A stretch of 64,000 bases of DNA from RGIG9060 sp052173655 (GTDB taxonomy: Bacteria; Spirochaetota; Spirochaetia; Treponematales; Treponemataceae): NCBI GenBank assembly GCA_052173655.1, contig JBQMYD010000006.1, forward strand, positions 89,481-153,480. Direction: 5' to 3'. Below, in pieces: positions 44,125 through 52,339 of this stretch. Position 1 is the first letter of the stretch. Every line of letters begins with the position of its first letter. Under the pieces are notes generated by a model, which searched no databases, had not been told where the DNA came from, and saw only the letters and a list, made by a program, of their open reading frames with translations. The position numbers and the translations under genes are program-made.

Positions 44125-44784
44125 TTAATTCCATATATCAGTTTCAGGTTTTCCGTTCCATTTGAAAGAACCTGAAAAAAATGAAAAACCGGAAACAACT
44201 ACATCAGCTCCCGCATCAAGAACAAAAGGTAAAGTTTCATTATTTACACCTCCGTCCACGGATATTATATACCCAAAACCGTTTTCTTGGCGAATTTTTT
44301 TTAATTGCTCAACCTTTTTTAGACATTCAAAAATCAATTTTTGCCCGCAATATCCGGGATTTACAGTCATTACAAGAATTAAATCAACGTATGGCAAAAT
44401 TTCACGAATTGCACTTACAGGTGTTGAAGGAACAATGCTTATTCCCGCCTTGCAATTGCAATCATGAATTTCACTGATAATTCTACAATGATGAACTGCA
44501 GATTCATAGTGAAAAGTTATTATATCTGCTCCGCTTTCAGCAAATGTTTTGATTTGAGTTTCAGGATGTTCAACCATAAGATGAATATCAAACGGAAGCT
44601 TTGTACATTTTCTGATAGATTTTACTACAGGATGTCCAAAAGTAATTTGCGGCACAAAAGAGCCATCCATAACATCGATATGAACAAGAGAAGCATTATT
44701 CTCTTCGATTTTTTTCAATTCCGAGCCTAAATTTGTAAAATCTGCGGAAAGCAAAGATGGTGCTAAAATTGGTCTACTTAACAT
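44125..44784 (-). CDS. rpe: Ribulose-phosphate 3-epimerase
   Basis: This 219-residue TIM-barrel enzyme interconverts ribulose-5-phosphate and xylulose-5-phosphate in the pentose phosphate pathway. APSLLSADF opens the protein, HIDVMDGSFVPQITFG gives metal ligands, LVMTVNPGYCGQ follows, and SVDGGVNNETLP carries the second Asp. The start is ATG 44784. The frame is open to TTG 44820, but that TTG is the -35 box of a promoter whose -10 ends 7 nt before the ATG, and it lacks a ribosome-binding site. Confidence 0.95.
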   Translation of the reverse strand: MLSRPILAPSLLSADFTNLGSELKKIEENNASLVHIDVMDGSFVPQITFGHPVVKSIRKCTKLPFDIHLMVEHPETQIKTFAESGADIITFHYESAVHHCRIISEIHDCNCKAGISIVPSTPVSAIREILPYVDLILVMTVNPGYCGQKLIFECLKKVEQLKKIRQENGFGYIISVDGGVNNETLPFVLDAGADVVVSGFSFFSGSFKWNGKPETDIWN

Positions 44785-44791
44785 AGCTTGT

Positions 44792-44820
44792 ATAGTAGCA
44801 AACCGGACGATTTTTAGCAA
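44792..44820 (-). promoter_or_regulatory. rpe promoter, leaderless type
   Basis: TTGCTA (44820-44815), a 17-nt spacer and TACTAT (44797-44792) end 7 nt before ATG 44784. No Shine-Dalgarno sequence is present. The -35 begins 49 nt after the end of fliG1. Confidence 0.65.
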
Positions 44821-44868
44821 GATTTGTATTTAAATGCCTGCAAAATTTAAACAAAAATTTATAAAAAT

Positions 44869-46005
44869 CTAAACATAAAACTGATCATCAGTTCCGATTA
44901 TACGCAATTTTCCATCTTCCCAATTACGACGTAAATAACCGAAAAATTCTGTTAACGCAGTATCAACATCTTTTTTTAACATAGGTTTATGAAGCTGCTC
45001 CTCTTCAAGTACAATATCTCCCCGACCGGTAGAAATATTTTTTAGTACTTTTTCACGGAATTTTTCATCTTTACCGGCAATAAGATATGCAAGTTCAATT
45101 TCGGACATGGAAGCAAACTTTGCCTGTAAAAATCGATCGTCGCAGTTGATAAAATCTTCAACAGTAAAAAGCCTGCGTTTTAAATCTTTGGAAAGTTCCG
45201 GATCTTGATTTTCCAACATGGAAAGAATATCTTTTTCACTTTCAAAAGACATTTTCTTTAAAATATCTGCAAGAGCTTTTCTGCCGTCTATGGAATCTGC
45301 CTGAGTAGTATTTGCATTTTTTACTTTTTCATTCATTGCAGCATCAACTCTGCGTAAAACATCCGGAGAAATAGATTTTAAAGATGCCAGCCTTTTTACA
45401 AGTTCTGTTTTTTCTTCATTTGGCAAATTGTTTATCACACCGGCTGCAATCTTAGGATTTAAATACGAAAGAACTAAAGCTCTAACTGCAGATGATTCGT
45501 CTTTTATAAAAAAATAAACTCTATCGCAATCCATCTCCTGCATGTACTCAAAAGGTTTTCCTTGCGAAAACGGAACAACTTTTTCAAGCATTTGTTCAGC
45601 CCGTTTCTCGCCAAAAGCTTTAACCAAAATAGAGCGTGCAGTATTTACTCCTCCTCCGTTTCTGGATTTTTGCATTAAGTTTTCAAACTCTGCAAGAATC
45701 ACAGAGGCTTCATCGCTATCTACACTGCGTATAGAAGCAATTTCCGGAATTATTTTTTCGGTTTGCTCGCGGCTTAGATGCGGCAAAATTTTTGCAGCTT
45801 CATCAATTCCGATTATAAGGAGGAATTTTGCAACTCTCCTGTATATAGAATCCTTTGAAGGATCGTAGTTTTCTTTTTTAGGCAGTGTTGTAGTTTTTAT
45901 TAAAATCGGATTTTTTTCGATTTGATCATTGTTTTTATTTTCAAAACTTGAATGCATCTCTTTTACTTTTTTGTAGGCATTCAAACGATTCTCATTAATT
46001 TTCAT
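44869..46005 (-). CDS. fliG1: FliG paralog (FliG1 type)
   Basis: This 378-residue protein has the FliG middle and C-terminal domains of the flagellar switch complex. YRRVAKFLLIIGIDEAAKIL opens the conserved part; the middle-domain EHPQ motif of canonical FliG is replaced by ESSA in IKDESSAVRALVLSYLNP; the C-terminal torque helix region lies around LKDLKRRLFTVEDF and TEFFGYLRRNWEDGKL. Spirochaetes have two FliG proteins, and the one outside the main flagellar operon (FliG1) has a structural, pole-related role rather than the switch role. Its place among gatCAB and unknown genes fits FliG1. AAAGGA lies 9 nt before the ATG. Confidence 0.85.
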   Translation of the reverse strand: MKINENRLNAYKKVKEMHSSFENKNNDQIEKNPILIKTTTLPKKENYDPSKDSIYRRVAKFLLIIGIDEAAKILPHLSREQTEKIIPEIASIRSVDSDEASVILAEFENLMQKSRNGGGVNTARSILVKAFGEKRAEQMLEKVVPFSQGKPFEYMQEMDCDRVYFFIKDESSAVRALVLSYLNPKIAAGVINNLPNEEKTELVKRLASLKSISPDVLRRVDAAMNEKVKNANTTQADSIDGRKALADILKKMSFESEKDILSMLENQDPELSKDLKRRLFTVEDFINCDDRFLQAKFASMSEIELAYLIAGKDEKFREKVLKNISTGRGDIVLEEEQLHKPMLKKDVDTALTEFFGYLRRNWEDGKLRIIGTDDQFYV

Positions 46006-46010
46006 ATTTT

Positions 46011-46313
46011 TTATTCCTTTTTATTTTTTTTCATAGCCAAAACAAAAGCAATAAAATAAAAAACAGGAGTCAAAACTGTAAAAAATAAAGAAAAAAATGG
46101 AATTTCAAAAATCAGGAAAAATTTTTGGGGAATTATTCCGAATGCATAAAGTAAATCGTAAACTATCGCACAATACTGAAAAACGGTTCCTGCAACAATA
46201 AACATCCATGATAAATCTCTAGTCTTTGCCCATAACAAAATTGCAAAAATAGCGGCAAATCCCCAAAGTACAAGTTTTATTATAAATAAAATTATTGAAG
46301 TTTCCGTTATCAA
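46011..46313 (-). CDS. Small membrane protein of unknown function
   Basis: This 100-residue protein has three or four hydrophobic segments (about residues 6-28, 35-58, 66-92) and a Lys-rich cytoplasmic tail. TTG 46313 is chosen because a textbook AGGAGG lies 6 nt upstream. A longer frame to 46394 would run into the upstream gene and has no ribosome-binding site. It lies 5 nt before fliG1 and 25 nt after the preceding unknown gene. No family is recognised. Confidence 0.65.
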   Translation of the reverse strand: MITETSIILFIIKLVLWGFAAIFAILLWAKTRDLSWMFIVAGTVFQYCAIVYDLLYAFGIIPQKFFLIFEIPFFSLFFTVLTPVFYFIAFVLAMKKNKKE

Positions 46314-46338
46314 AATTTTCCTCCTGAACCAAGTAATT

Positions 46339-47121
46339 TTACATTGAAAAATCAGCACGATCAAGTTTTCTAAAAACTCCCGCATCTGCACCAAACGGTA
46401 TTATCGACGGATTTTTTATATCAGGAGAAATCACAATAGTATTGTCCAAACAAAATGTTACAAAATGTTCATAATTTTGTCCTGCTATAATTTTTTTATT
46501 CGGATAGAGAAATGCTCCTTTGCGTTCAAAGTATTTTTTTAAAACACTGTCATAAAGGGAAAAATCTTTTTCACACCGATTTTGGATTGCAGCTTTTAAA
46601 TCATAAATACAACGGGTAAAAGCAGCCTGCAATGACGGAGAAATTATTTGATACTCAAAAAGTTCAAATGACTTTATCAAACTATTGTTTTTTGCAACAA
46701 CAATTGCAATATCGCAAGAAAAAGGAAACGGAGGGATAAAATAGAACACATCTTCATCCAAAGTATTATAAGGACTTCCTGTATCGTCATAAAATGGAAA
46801 CCATCTAGGAATTTTTTTTTGTACTACATCACTTTCTTTTACAAGGAGTACAACATCAAAACCTATAAAAAATTCCAAAACGGCTTTTTCAAAAGCCGCG
46901 GAAAAATGAGTTTTAAAAAAACCCACCTGCCCCTTTTCCAAAATATTTTTAAAAACCAACCTTGCTTTTCCGCCTTCCCAACCGAGTATTGCTCTGCCGT
47001 TTTCTTGAAACATATCGGTAAGGCGTACACCCTTTTCGGTATATAAAAAACAACCTCTTGCTCGTTTTACCTCTCCATATCGGGAATAAATTTCTTGTGC
47101 AAGCCAGCTTTCTTTACTCAT
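46339..47121 (-). CDS. Protein with class-III-aminotransferase-like N-terminus, unknown function
   Basis: This protein of about 260 residues has an N-terminal stretch (ARGCFLYTEKGVRLTDMFQ, then NGRAILGWEGGKA) that strongly resembles the start of acetylornithine-type class III aminotransferases, where the related run is RGxxLYDxxGxxYLD. The PLP-lysine region and the large domain are missing, so it cannot be a normal aminotransferase. The second half is beta-rich with PFPFSCDIAIVVAK and SPSLQAAFTRCIYDL. ATG 47121 is preferred (GAG 6 nt upstream); ATG 47154 is also in frame. It lies between gatB and a small membrane protein. Confidence 0.55.
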   Translation of the reverse strand: MSKESWLAQEIYSRYGEVKRARGCFLYTEKGVRLTDMFQENGRAILGWEGGKARLVFKNILEKGQVGFFKTHFSAAFEKAVLEFFIGFDVVLLVKESDVVQKKIPRWFPFYDDTGSPYNTLDEDVFYFIPPFPFSCDIAIVVAKNNSLIKSFELFEYQIISPSLQAAFTRCIYDLKAAIQNRCEKDFSLYDSVLKKYFERKGAFLYPNKKIIAGQNYEHFVTFCLDNTIVISPDIKNPSIIPFGADAGVFRKLDRADFSM

Positions 47122-47163
47122 TACAAACTCTGTTTTTTCACATAAATGAATCATGATAGCAAA

Positions 47164-48699
47164 TTAGTCTAACAAATCAAGTTGTTTTTTCAAAAGCTCG
47201 GTTGCAGTTTTAGGATTTGCCTTTCCGCCACTTTTTTTCATTACCTGTCCCATCAGCCAACCTACAACATTCGTCTTTCCGCTTTTGTAATCTTCAACGG
47301 CTTTAGGATTTTCGGATACAACCTGTGTTACAAAATTCTCGATTGCACCGGAATCGCTTACAACTATCATGCCTTTTTCTTGTATAATACGATCAGGTAG
47401 TTTTCCGGTTTGCATCATGTCAGCAAAAACTTCTTTAGCCTGTTTACTGGTAATTTTTCCTTCGCTTATGGCATTTGAAAGCTGACTGATATGTGCAGGT
47501 TTTATATTCAAATCAGTAATTTGAACAGCTTTTTCATTTACAACGGCAAGCACTTCTGCAAGAATCAAATTTGCAGTTTTCTTTACATCTTTTGATTGCA
47601 AAGCTGCTTGTTCAAACCAACAGCTCAGTTGCTTACTTGATGTAAGTGTTTCAGAATCAAAATCAGAAAGCCCATATTCTTTTTTGTATCTGCACCTTTT
47701 TTGCTCCGGAAGTTCCCCTACTTGATCTGTAGCTGTTTTTATAAATTCATCACTTAGGATAAAAGGTTTGATATCAGGTTCCACAACAAAACGATAATCT
47801 ATAAAAGAATTTTTTGTACGTTGAATTACGGTTTTTCCGTGAACATCATCCCAGCCCATCGTATTTTTAAAACCTGCATTAAAAGTCTTACGATCCGTTT
47901 TGAATTCTTCCAACTGTCTTTGAACTTCGTAATAACAAGCATCCTTTATCGCACGAAAAGAATTCAAATTTTTTATTTCGCTAATCGGAGTATGAAATTC
48001 CTTTCCGTCTTCCCAAATTGTAAGATTGATATTAGCATCACAACGCATATTACCTTCTTCAAGGTTTCCGTTCGTTACCTGAACAAATCTAAGAATCTCT
48101 TGTGCAGTTTGCATAAACAAGGCAGCTTCTTCAGGACTTGTCATATCAGGTTTAGTAACAATTTCTATAAGAGGAGTTCCACTTCGGTTGTAGTCTATAT
48201 AACTATGTCCTCCTTCAAGATGCAATGATTTTCCAACGTCCTCTTCAAGATGAATTCTTTCGATACGAATTCTTTTGTAATTACCGTAAATATCATTAGA
48301 ATTTCCGGAAAAATCAAATCCGAAATATTTACTGCCGTTAGGTCTTTGTTCATCCGGCAAATATTCATAAGGTAAATCTATATATCCGTCAGAACAAAGC
48401 GGAATATCATACTGAGTTATTTGATAGCCTTTTGCCAAGTCAGGATAAAAATAGTGTTTTCTGTCAAACTTTGCATAATTCGATATTTTACAGTTTAGGG
48501 CATATCCTGCTATGACACCTTTTTCAACATAGCCTTTACTGATTCTAGGCATAGCACCCGGCAAACCTAGGCAAACCGGACACACTCTTGTATCCGGCAT
48601 TCCCCCATATCGGTTTTCACAGGCACAAAAAGCCTTTGTTTTTGTAGTAAGCTGGCAATGAATTTCACAGCCGATAACAATTTTGTATTTTTCAATCAT
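47164..48699 (-). CDS. gatB: Aspartyl/glutamyl-tRNA amidotransferase subunit B
   Basis: This 511-residue kinase subunit of GatCAB phosphorylates misacylated Glu-tRNA(Gln) (or Asp-tRNA(Asn)). IGCEIHCQL opens the protein; RIERIHLEEDVGKSLH and DYNRSGTPLIEIVTKPD are signatures, and a GatB/YqeY tail domain closes it with MGQVMKKSGGKANP. The ATG overlaps the gatA stop by 4 nt. Because AsnRS is encoded in this window, GatCAB is probably needed for Gln-tRNA rather than Asn-tRNA. Confidence 0.97.
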   Translation of the reverse strand: MIEKYKIVIGCEIHCQLTTKTKAFCACENRYGGMPDTRVCPVCLGLPGAMPRISKGYVEKGVIAGYALNCKISNYAKFDRKHYFYPDLAKGYQITQYDIPLCSDGYIDLPYEYLPDEQRPNGSKYFGFDFSGNSNDIYGNYKRIRIERIHLEEDVGKSLHLEGGHSYIDYNRSGTPLIEIVTKPDMTSPEEAALFMQTAQEILRFVQVTNGNLEEGNMRCDANINLTIWEDGKEFHTPISEIKNLNSFRAIKDACYYEVQRQLEEFKTDRKTFNAGFKNTMGWDDVHGKTVIQRTKNSFIDYRFVVEPDIKPFILSDEFIKTATDQVGELPEQKRCRYKKEYGLSDFDSETLTSSKQLSCWFEQAALQSKDVKKTANLILAEVLAVVNEKAVQITDLNIKPAHISQLSNAISEGKITSKQAKEVFADMMQTGKLPDRIIQEKGMIVVSDSGAIENFVTQVVSENPKAVEDYKSGKTNVVGWLMGQVMKKSGGKANPKTATELLKKQLDLLD

Positions 48700-50249
48700 T
48701 TACAAGCCTCCAACGGATATCCGCATCTTGGATGTTCATCTTCCCAGCTTTGAGCAACTCTCAAAATAGAAACATCAGTGAACATTGGTCCTGCAAATTG
48801 AATTCCTACAGGCATTTTTGTTTTACCTTCTTTTCCGCTTGTAAATCCTGCAGGAATCGAAATTGAAGGAATTCTGGCAAGATTTACAAAAGTTGTAAAA
48901 AGATCGGAAAGATACATTTCCATAGGATTATCAACTTTTTCTCCAAGTTTAAATGCAGCAGTAGGACAAGTAGGACAAAGAATTAAATCATAACTTTCAA
49001 AAAGTTTTGCAATATCTTTTTGAATTCTGGAACGCACCGACATACCTGTTTTGTAGCACTTTCCACTCATCTGCTCGGAAAGTACATAATTTCCGATAAC
49101 AATACGCCTTTTTACCTCAGGCCCAAAACCTTCACTTCGTGTTTTTATATAAAGTTCATCATATCCTTTGCCGATATCTTTGCGGTTTCCATAACGAATT
49201 CCGTCAAACCTACTTAAATTACTGGCAGCTTCACTTAAAGCTATAATATAATAACTGGCAATGGAAGCATCCAAAACAGGAAGATCAACCGTATCTATTC
49301 TTGCACCTTTTGATGAAAACCAAGATCGTACTTTTTCAAAAACTTCGGCTACATCCGGATCCAAACCTTGAGCTGCTTCAAACTGGCGAGGAACCGCAAT
49401 TTTTAATTTTGAAAGTTCTTCATTTGTCAACGCAGTAAAATTTTTTAAATCTTCACAATTCGGAAGATCTGATGAAGTATCATCATAAAAATCGAGCCCG
49501 CAAATAACACTTAAAGGTTTTGCAATATCAGCAGGAGTATGAGCTAAAAGCCCTACTTGATCTAATGAAGAACCGTATGCTACAACTCCCCATCTTGAAA
49601 GAACCCCGTAAGTAGGTTTTAACCCATAAACTCCGCAGTAGCTGGCAGGCAACCTTACAGAGCCGCCTGTTTCTGTTCCCAAGCCGAACACAGCCTGATT
49701 TGCCGCAACTGCTGCCGTAGAACCGCCGGAAGAACCGCCGGAAACATAGCTTCGATCTACAGGATTTCTGGTAGGTCCATAAATAGAATACTCGGTTGAG
49801 GAACCCATTGCAAATTCATCCATATTGCATCGTCCTAAAGGGATTGCCCCTGCATCAATAAGTCTTTGAATTACGGTTGCATTATAAGGAGCAACATAGC
49901 CTTGCAAAATATTGCTTGAACATGTAAGTTTTTTCCCTTTCACGGAAATATTATCTTTAACGGCAAAAGGAACTCCAAGTAAAGGTTTTTGCAAAAGTAA
50001 TTTTTCAAGTGCCTGCTTGCCTTCTTCTCGTGCCAAGCGATATTGCTCATCAGCTTCACTTGCAAGTTGCAAAACATCATCGTAAAGTTCAAGAAAAGCA
50101 TTCAATGGAACTTTTGAATTTTTATCAGATTCAAAATAATCAAGAGAAGTTTTCACAAAATCATGAACCGAAATCTGTCCGGAAGAAAAACAATCCAATA
50201 TCTCGTTTATGGAAAAAGTTTTATAGTCTTTTGAATTCATTTTTAGCAT
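48696..50249 (-). CDS. gatA: Aspartyl/glutamyl-tRNA amidotransferase subunit A
   Basis: This 517-residue amidase subunit releases ammonia from glutamine. The Ser-cisSer-Lys triad lies in VPFAVKDNISVKG (Lys) and SYVSGGSSGGSTAAVAANQA (both Ser), followed by the FGLGTETGGSVRLPA stretch. The ATG at 50249 overlaps the gatC stop region; a second in-frame ATG at 50240 with AAGGA 8 nt upstream is an alternative. The order gatC-gatA-gatB in one message guarantees balanced subunits. Confidence 0.97.
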   Translation of the reverse strand: MLKMNSKDYKTFSINEILDCFSSGQISVHDFVKTSLDYFESDKNSKVPLNAFLELYDDVLQLASEADEQYRLAREEGKQALEKLLLQKPLLGVPFAVKDNISVKGKKLTCSSNILQGYVAPYNATVIQRLIDAGAIPLGRCNMDEFAMGSSTEYSIYGPTRNPVDRSYVSGGSSGGSTAAVAANQAVFGLGTETGGSVRLPASYCGVYGLKPTYGVLSRWGVVAYGSSLDQVGLLAHTPADIAKPLSVICGLDFYDDTSSDLPNCEDLKNFTALTNEELSKLKIAVPRQFEAAQGLDPDVAEVFEKVRSWFSSKGARIDTVDLPVLDASIASYYIIALSEAASNLSRFDGIRYGNRKDIGKGYDELYIKTRSEGFGPEVKRRIVIGNYVLSEQMSGKCYKTGMSVRSRIQKDIAKLFESYDLILCPTCPTAAFKLGEKVDNPMEMYLSDLFTTFVNLARIPSISIPAGFTSGKEGKTKMPVGIQFAGPMFTDVSILRVAQSWEDEHPRCGYPLEACK

Positions 50250-50554
50250 CCTTCACCTAAGACTTTTGGAACTCGAAAATATCCGTCCATAAATTCTTCC
50301 GAAATTTTTTTAACATCCGGAATTTCAAGCCCTCCTACTACTTTGTCATCTCTCAGTTTTTCGGCAAGCGTAGTAGGATAAGCATCATAAGGATTTTCAC
50401 TGTCATCATAATTTGAAAGAAGATCAAAATATCCTACAACTTGATCAACTTGTTTGCATAAAATATCTAAATTTGTGCTTTCAGGGGAAAGTCTTGAAAG
50501 AAACAGCAGAGCTTCCAATGTCTGCTGATCGATTTTATTTTTTTGAGTACTCAT
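50243..50554 (-). CDS. gatC: Aspartyl/glutamyl-tRNA amidotransferase subunit C
   Basis: This 103-residue belt subunit holds GatA and GatB together. The helical start with LEALLFLSRLSP and the AYPTTLAEKLRDDKV segment are typical. The frame is open to 50689, but that extension is Lys-rich, overlaps the upstream ligase and matches no family. ATG 50554 is preferred: it gives the normal size, and a strong promoter ends 7 nt before it. No Shine-Dalgarno is present, which predicts a leaderless gatCAB transcript. Confidence 0.9.
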   Translation of the reverse strand: MSTQKNKIDQQTLEALLFLSRLSPESTNLDILCKQVDQVVGYFDLLSNYDDSENPYDAYPTTLAEKLRDDKVVGGLEIPDVKKISEEFMDGYFRVPKVLGEGC

Positions 50555-50561
50555 AAACTTG

Positions 50562-50590
50562 AGTATAGCGATTTTTAAATTATATTTCAA
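50562..50590 (-). promoter_or_regulatory. gatCAB promoter, leaderless type
   Basis: TTGAAA (50590-50585), a 17-nt spacer and TATACT (50567-50562) end 7 nt before ATG 50554. This is the clearest leaderless arrangement in the window. Confidence 0.75.
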
Positions 50591-50624
50591 TCGGAGTTTT
50601 TTTTGTATAAAAATCGCCTTGAAT

Positions 50625-52277
50625 TTACTCTTTGTCTTCTTCTTTTTGATAAACGGCACGTTTAATTTTATGACTGGCTGTTTTTTCAAAATCTTCGATA
50701 CTCTCTACTTCTTCAATTTGAGAGTTTTTATTTATTCTTGAGTTTACAAAAGTTTTTATATCGGAAAGAGTTTGAATTGTATGAGTTTTCAAATTTGTTT
50801 TTATTGTTTTTAATTTTTCCAAATCAAATTTTATAATTGCTTTAAGACCATTTTTATACTTGATTACAAGACTCTCACTCACATAAGGATGCTGATTTAA
50901 CACAAACTCCAAATCTTCAGGAAAAATATTTTCACCGTTTGCTCCAAGAATCATATTTTTACTGCGTCCTTTTAAACACAAACGATTTTTTCCTTTTATT
51001 TTTTCAAAGCATCCCAAATCTCCGGTTTTAAAATATCCATCTCCGCAAGAATCATCTTCCGTTGTAAAAGAATTTTTTGTAAGTTCAGGATCTTTATAAT
51101 AACCTTTCATTACGTTAGGACCTTTTGCAACAATTTCCCCTATTCCATTTTCATTCGGATTTGCAATTTTTATATCAAGTCCCGGGAGTACAAGCCCCAA
51201 TGTACCAGGAACCGTAATTTTAGGGCCACTTCCCGCCAACAAAGGAGAAGTTTCCGTCAAACCGTAACCTATTGCATACGGAAATTTTGCTTCACGCATA
51301 AATTTTTCAACATCCGGATCTACTTTTGAACCTCCTATTCCAAAAAAATTCAACTTTCCTCCGAATGTCTTTATCAACTTTTTCCCTGCAATTCTATTTA
51401 GAATACGCCTAAAAAAAGGTTTTGAATAAATCTTTTTTATACGTTCGGTTTTAGAAAATTCAGATAAAACCTTAGATTTATAAATTTTTTCTATTACCAA
51501 CGGAACGGATAATATGATTGTAGGTTTTACTTTTTTAAAAGCAGGCAGTAAAGCACTTACCACAGGCGGTTTCCCAAGATAATAAACACAGCTTCCATTT
51601 AGCATCTGCATTGCAAAACCGATTGAAAATTCATAAACATGAGAAAGCGGTAAAAAAGAAAGACATTTATCCTTTGACTTTACTCTGTGAACAAACTGTC
51701 CGCTCATACAGCTCCAAACAAGATTTTTGTGAGTAAGTTCTACACCTTTTGATCTACCGGTAGTACCGGAAGTATAAATAATACTTGCAGTATCATCTTC
51801 TTTTATTTCAATATCGGAAAGATTTTCAACCTGTTTTTTTTGTACACCTCGAACTACAGAAAAATCCTCCAAATAAAAAATTACAGGAGGAAGAATATCA
51901 CCCAATTGTTCAATTTTATCGTATAAACGTTTTTCTACAAACATTGCATCAATTTTGCAATGTGTAATAATCGATTCTACTTCAACTTTTGAAAAATCCT
52001 GCAAAAGTGGAACAGCTATCATTCCTTGATTGACTATACCAAAATAGGCAATTCCCCACTCAGGGCGACCGGAAGCAAATATAGCAATCTTGTCTTTTTT
52101 TTCCAAACCGAAAGAAAACAACAACTTACTTATATCTTCACTTTTAGTTTTAAGTTCTTCGTATGAAATTTCTTTTTGCCCAACCAATGCAAGGGCAGAT
52201 CGTTTTCCAAATTTTTTTACGCTGTTAGCAAGCAAATGAGGAAAAGTGTATTTTTTAAGATCTTTTATAGTTTCCAT
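50625..52277 (-). CDS. Long-chain acyl-CoA synthetase family enzyme
   Basis: This 550-residue AMP-forming enzyme activates fatty acids for lipid synthesis or remodelling. The P-loop-like motif is IIYTSGTTGRSKGVELTH, followed by the GYGLTETSPLL motif, YFKTGDLG with the adenylate-binding Asp, and the C-terminal catalytic Lys region near LVIKYKNGLKAIIKF. The N-terminus FPHLLANSVKKFG is typical of long-chain ligases in spirochaetes, which scavenge host fatty acids. The start has no Shine-Dalgarno; a TTGACA box lies 30 nt upstream. The stop precedes gatC by 70 nt. Confidence 0.88.
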   Translation of the reverse strand: METIKDLKKYTFPHLLANSVKKFGKRSALALVGQKEISYEELKTKSEDISKLLFSFGLEKKDKIAIFASGRPEWGIAYFGIVNQGMIAVPLLQDFSKVEVESIITHCKIDAMFVEKRLYDKIEQLGDILPPVIFYLEDFSVVRGVQKKQVENLSDIEIKEDDTASIIYTSGTTGRSKGVELTHKNLVWSCMSGQFVHRVKSKDKCLSFLPLSHVYEFSIGFAMQMLNGSCVYYLGKPPVVSALLPAFKKVKPTIILSVPLVIEKIYKSKVLSEFSKTERIKKIYSKPFFRRILNRIAGKKLIKTFGGKLNFFGIGGSKVDPDVEKFMREAKFPYAIGYGLTETSPLLAGSGPKITVPGTLGLVLPGLDIKIANPNENGIGEIVAKGPNVMKGYYKDPELTKNSFTTEDDSCGDGYFKTGDLGCFEKIKGKNRLCLKGRSKNMILGANGENIFPEDLEFVLNQHPYVSESLVIKYKNGLKAIIKFDLEKLKTIKTNLKTHTIQTLSDIKTFVNSRINKNSQIEEVESIEDFEKTASHKIKRAVYQKEEDKE

Positions 52278-52284
52278 TAAGTTA

Positions 52285-52313
52285 TTAATGACATTTTATC
52301 CACATTATGTCAA
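52285..52313 (-). promoter_or_regulatory. Acyl-CoA synthetase promoter, possibly leaderless
   Basis: A perfect TTGACA (52313-52308), a 17-nt spacer and the weak -10 CATTAA (52290-52285) end 7 nt before ATG 52277. The -10 is poor, so the assignment rests on the -35, the spacing and the missing Shine-Dalgarno. Confidence 0.5.
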
Positions 52314-52339
52314 CAACATTTTTAATTTATAAAATTTTT

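Noticed and set aside
50555..50689. 45-residue N-terminal extension of GatC
   Set aside because: It overlaps the upstream ligase, is a run of Lys-rich codons, and includes the gatCAB promoter; homologs begin at ATG 50554.
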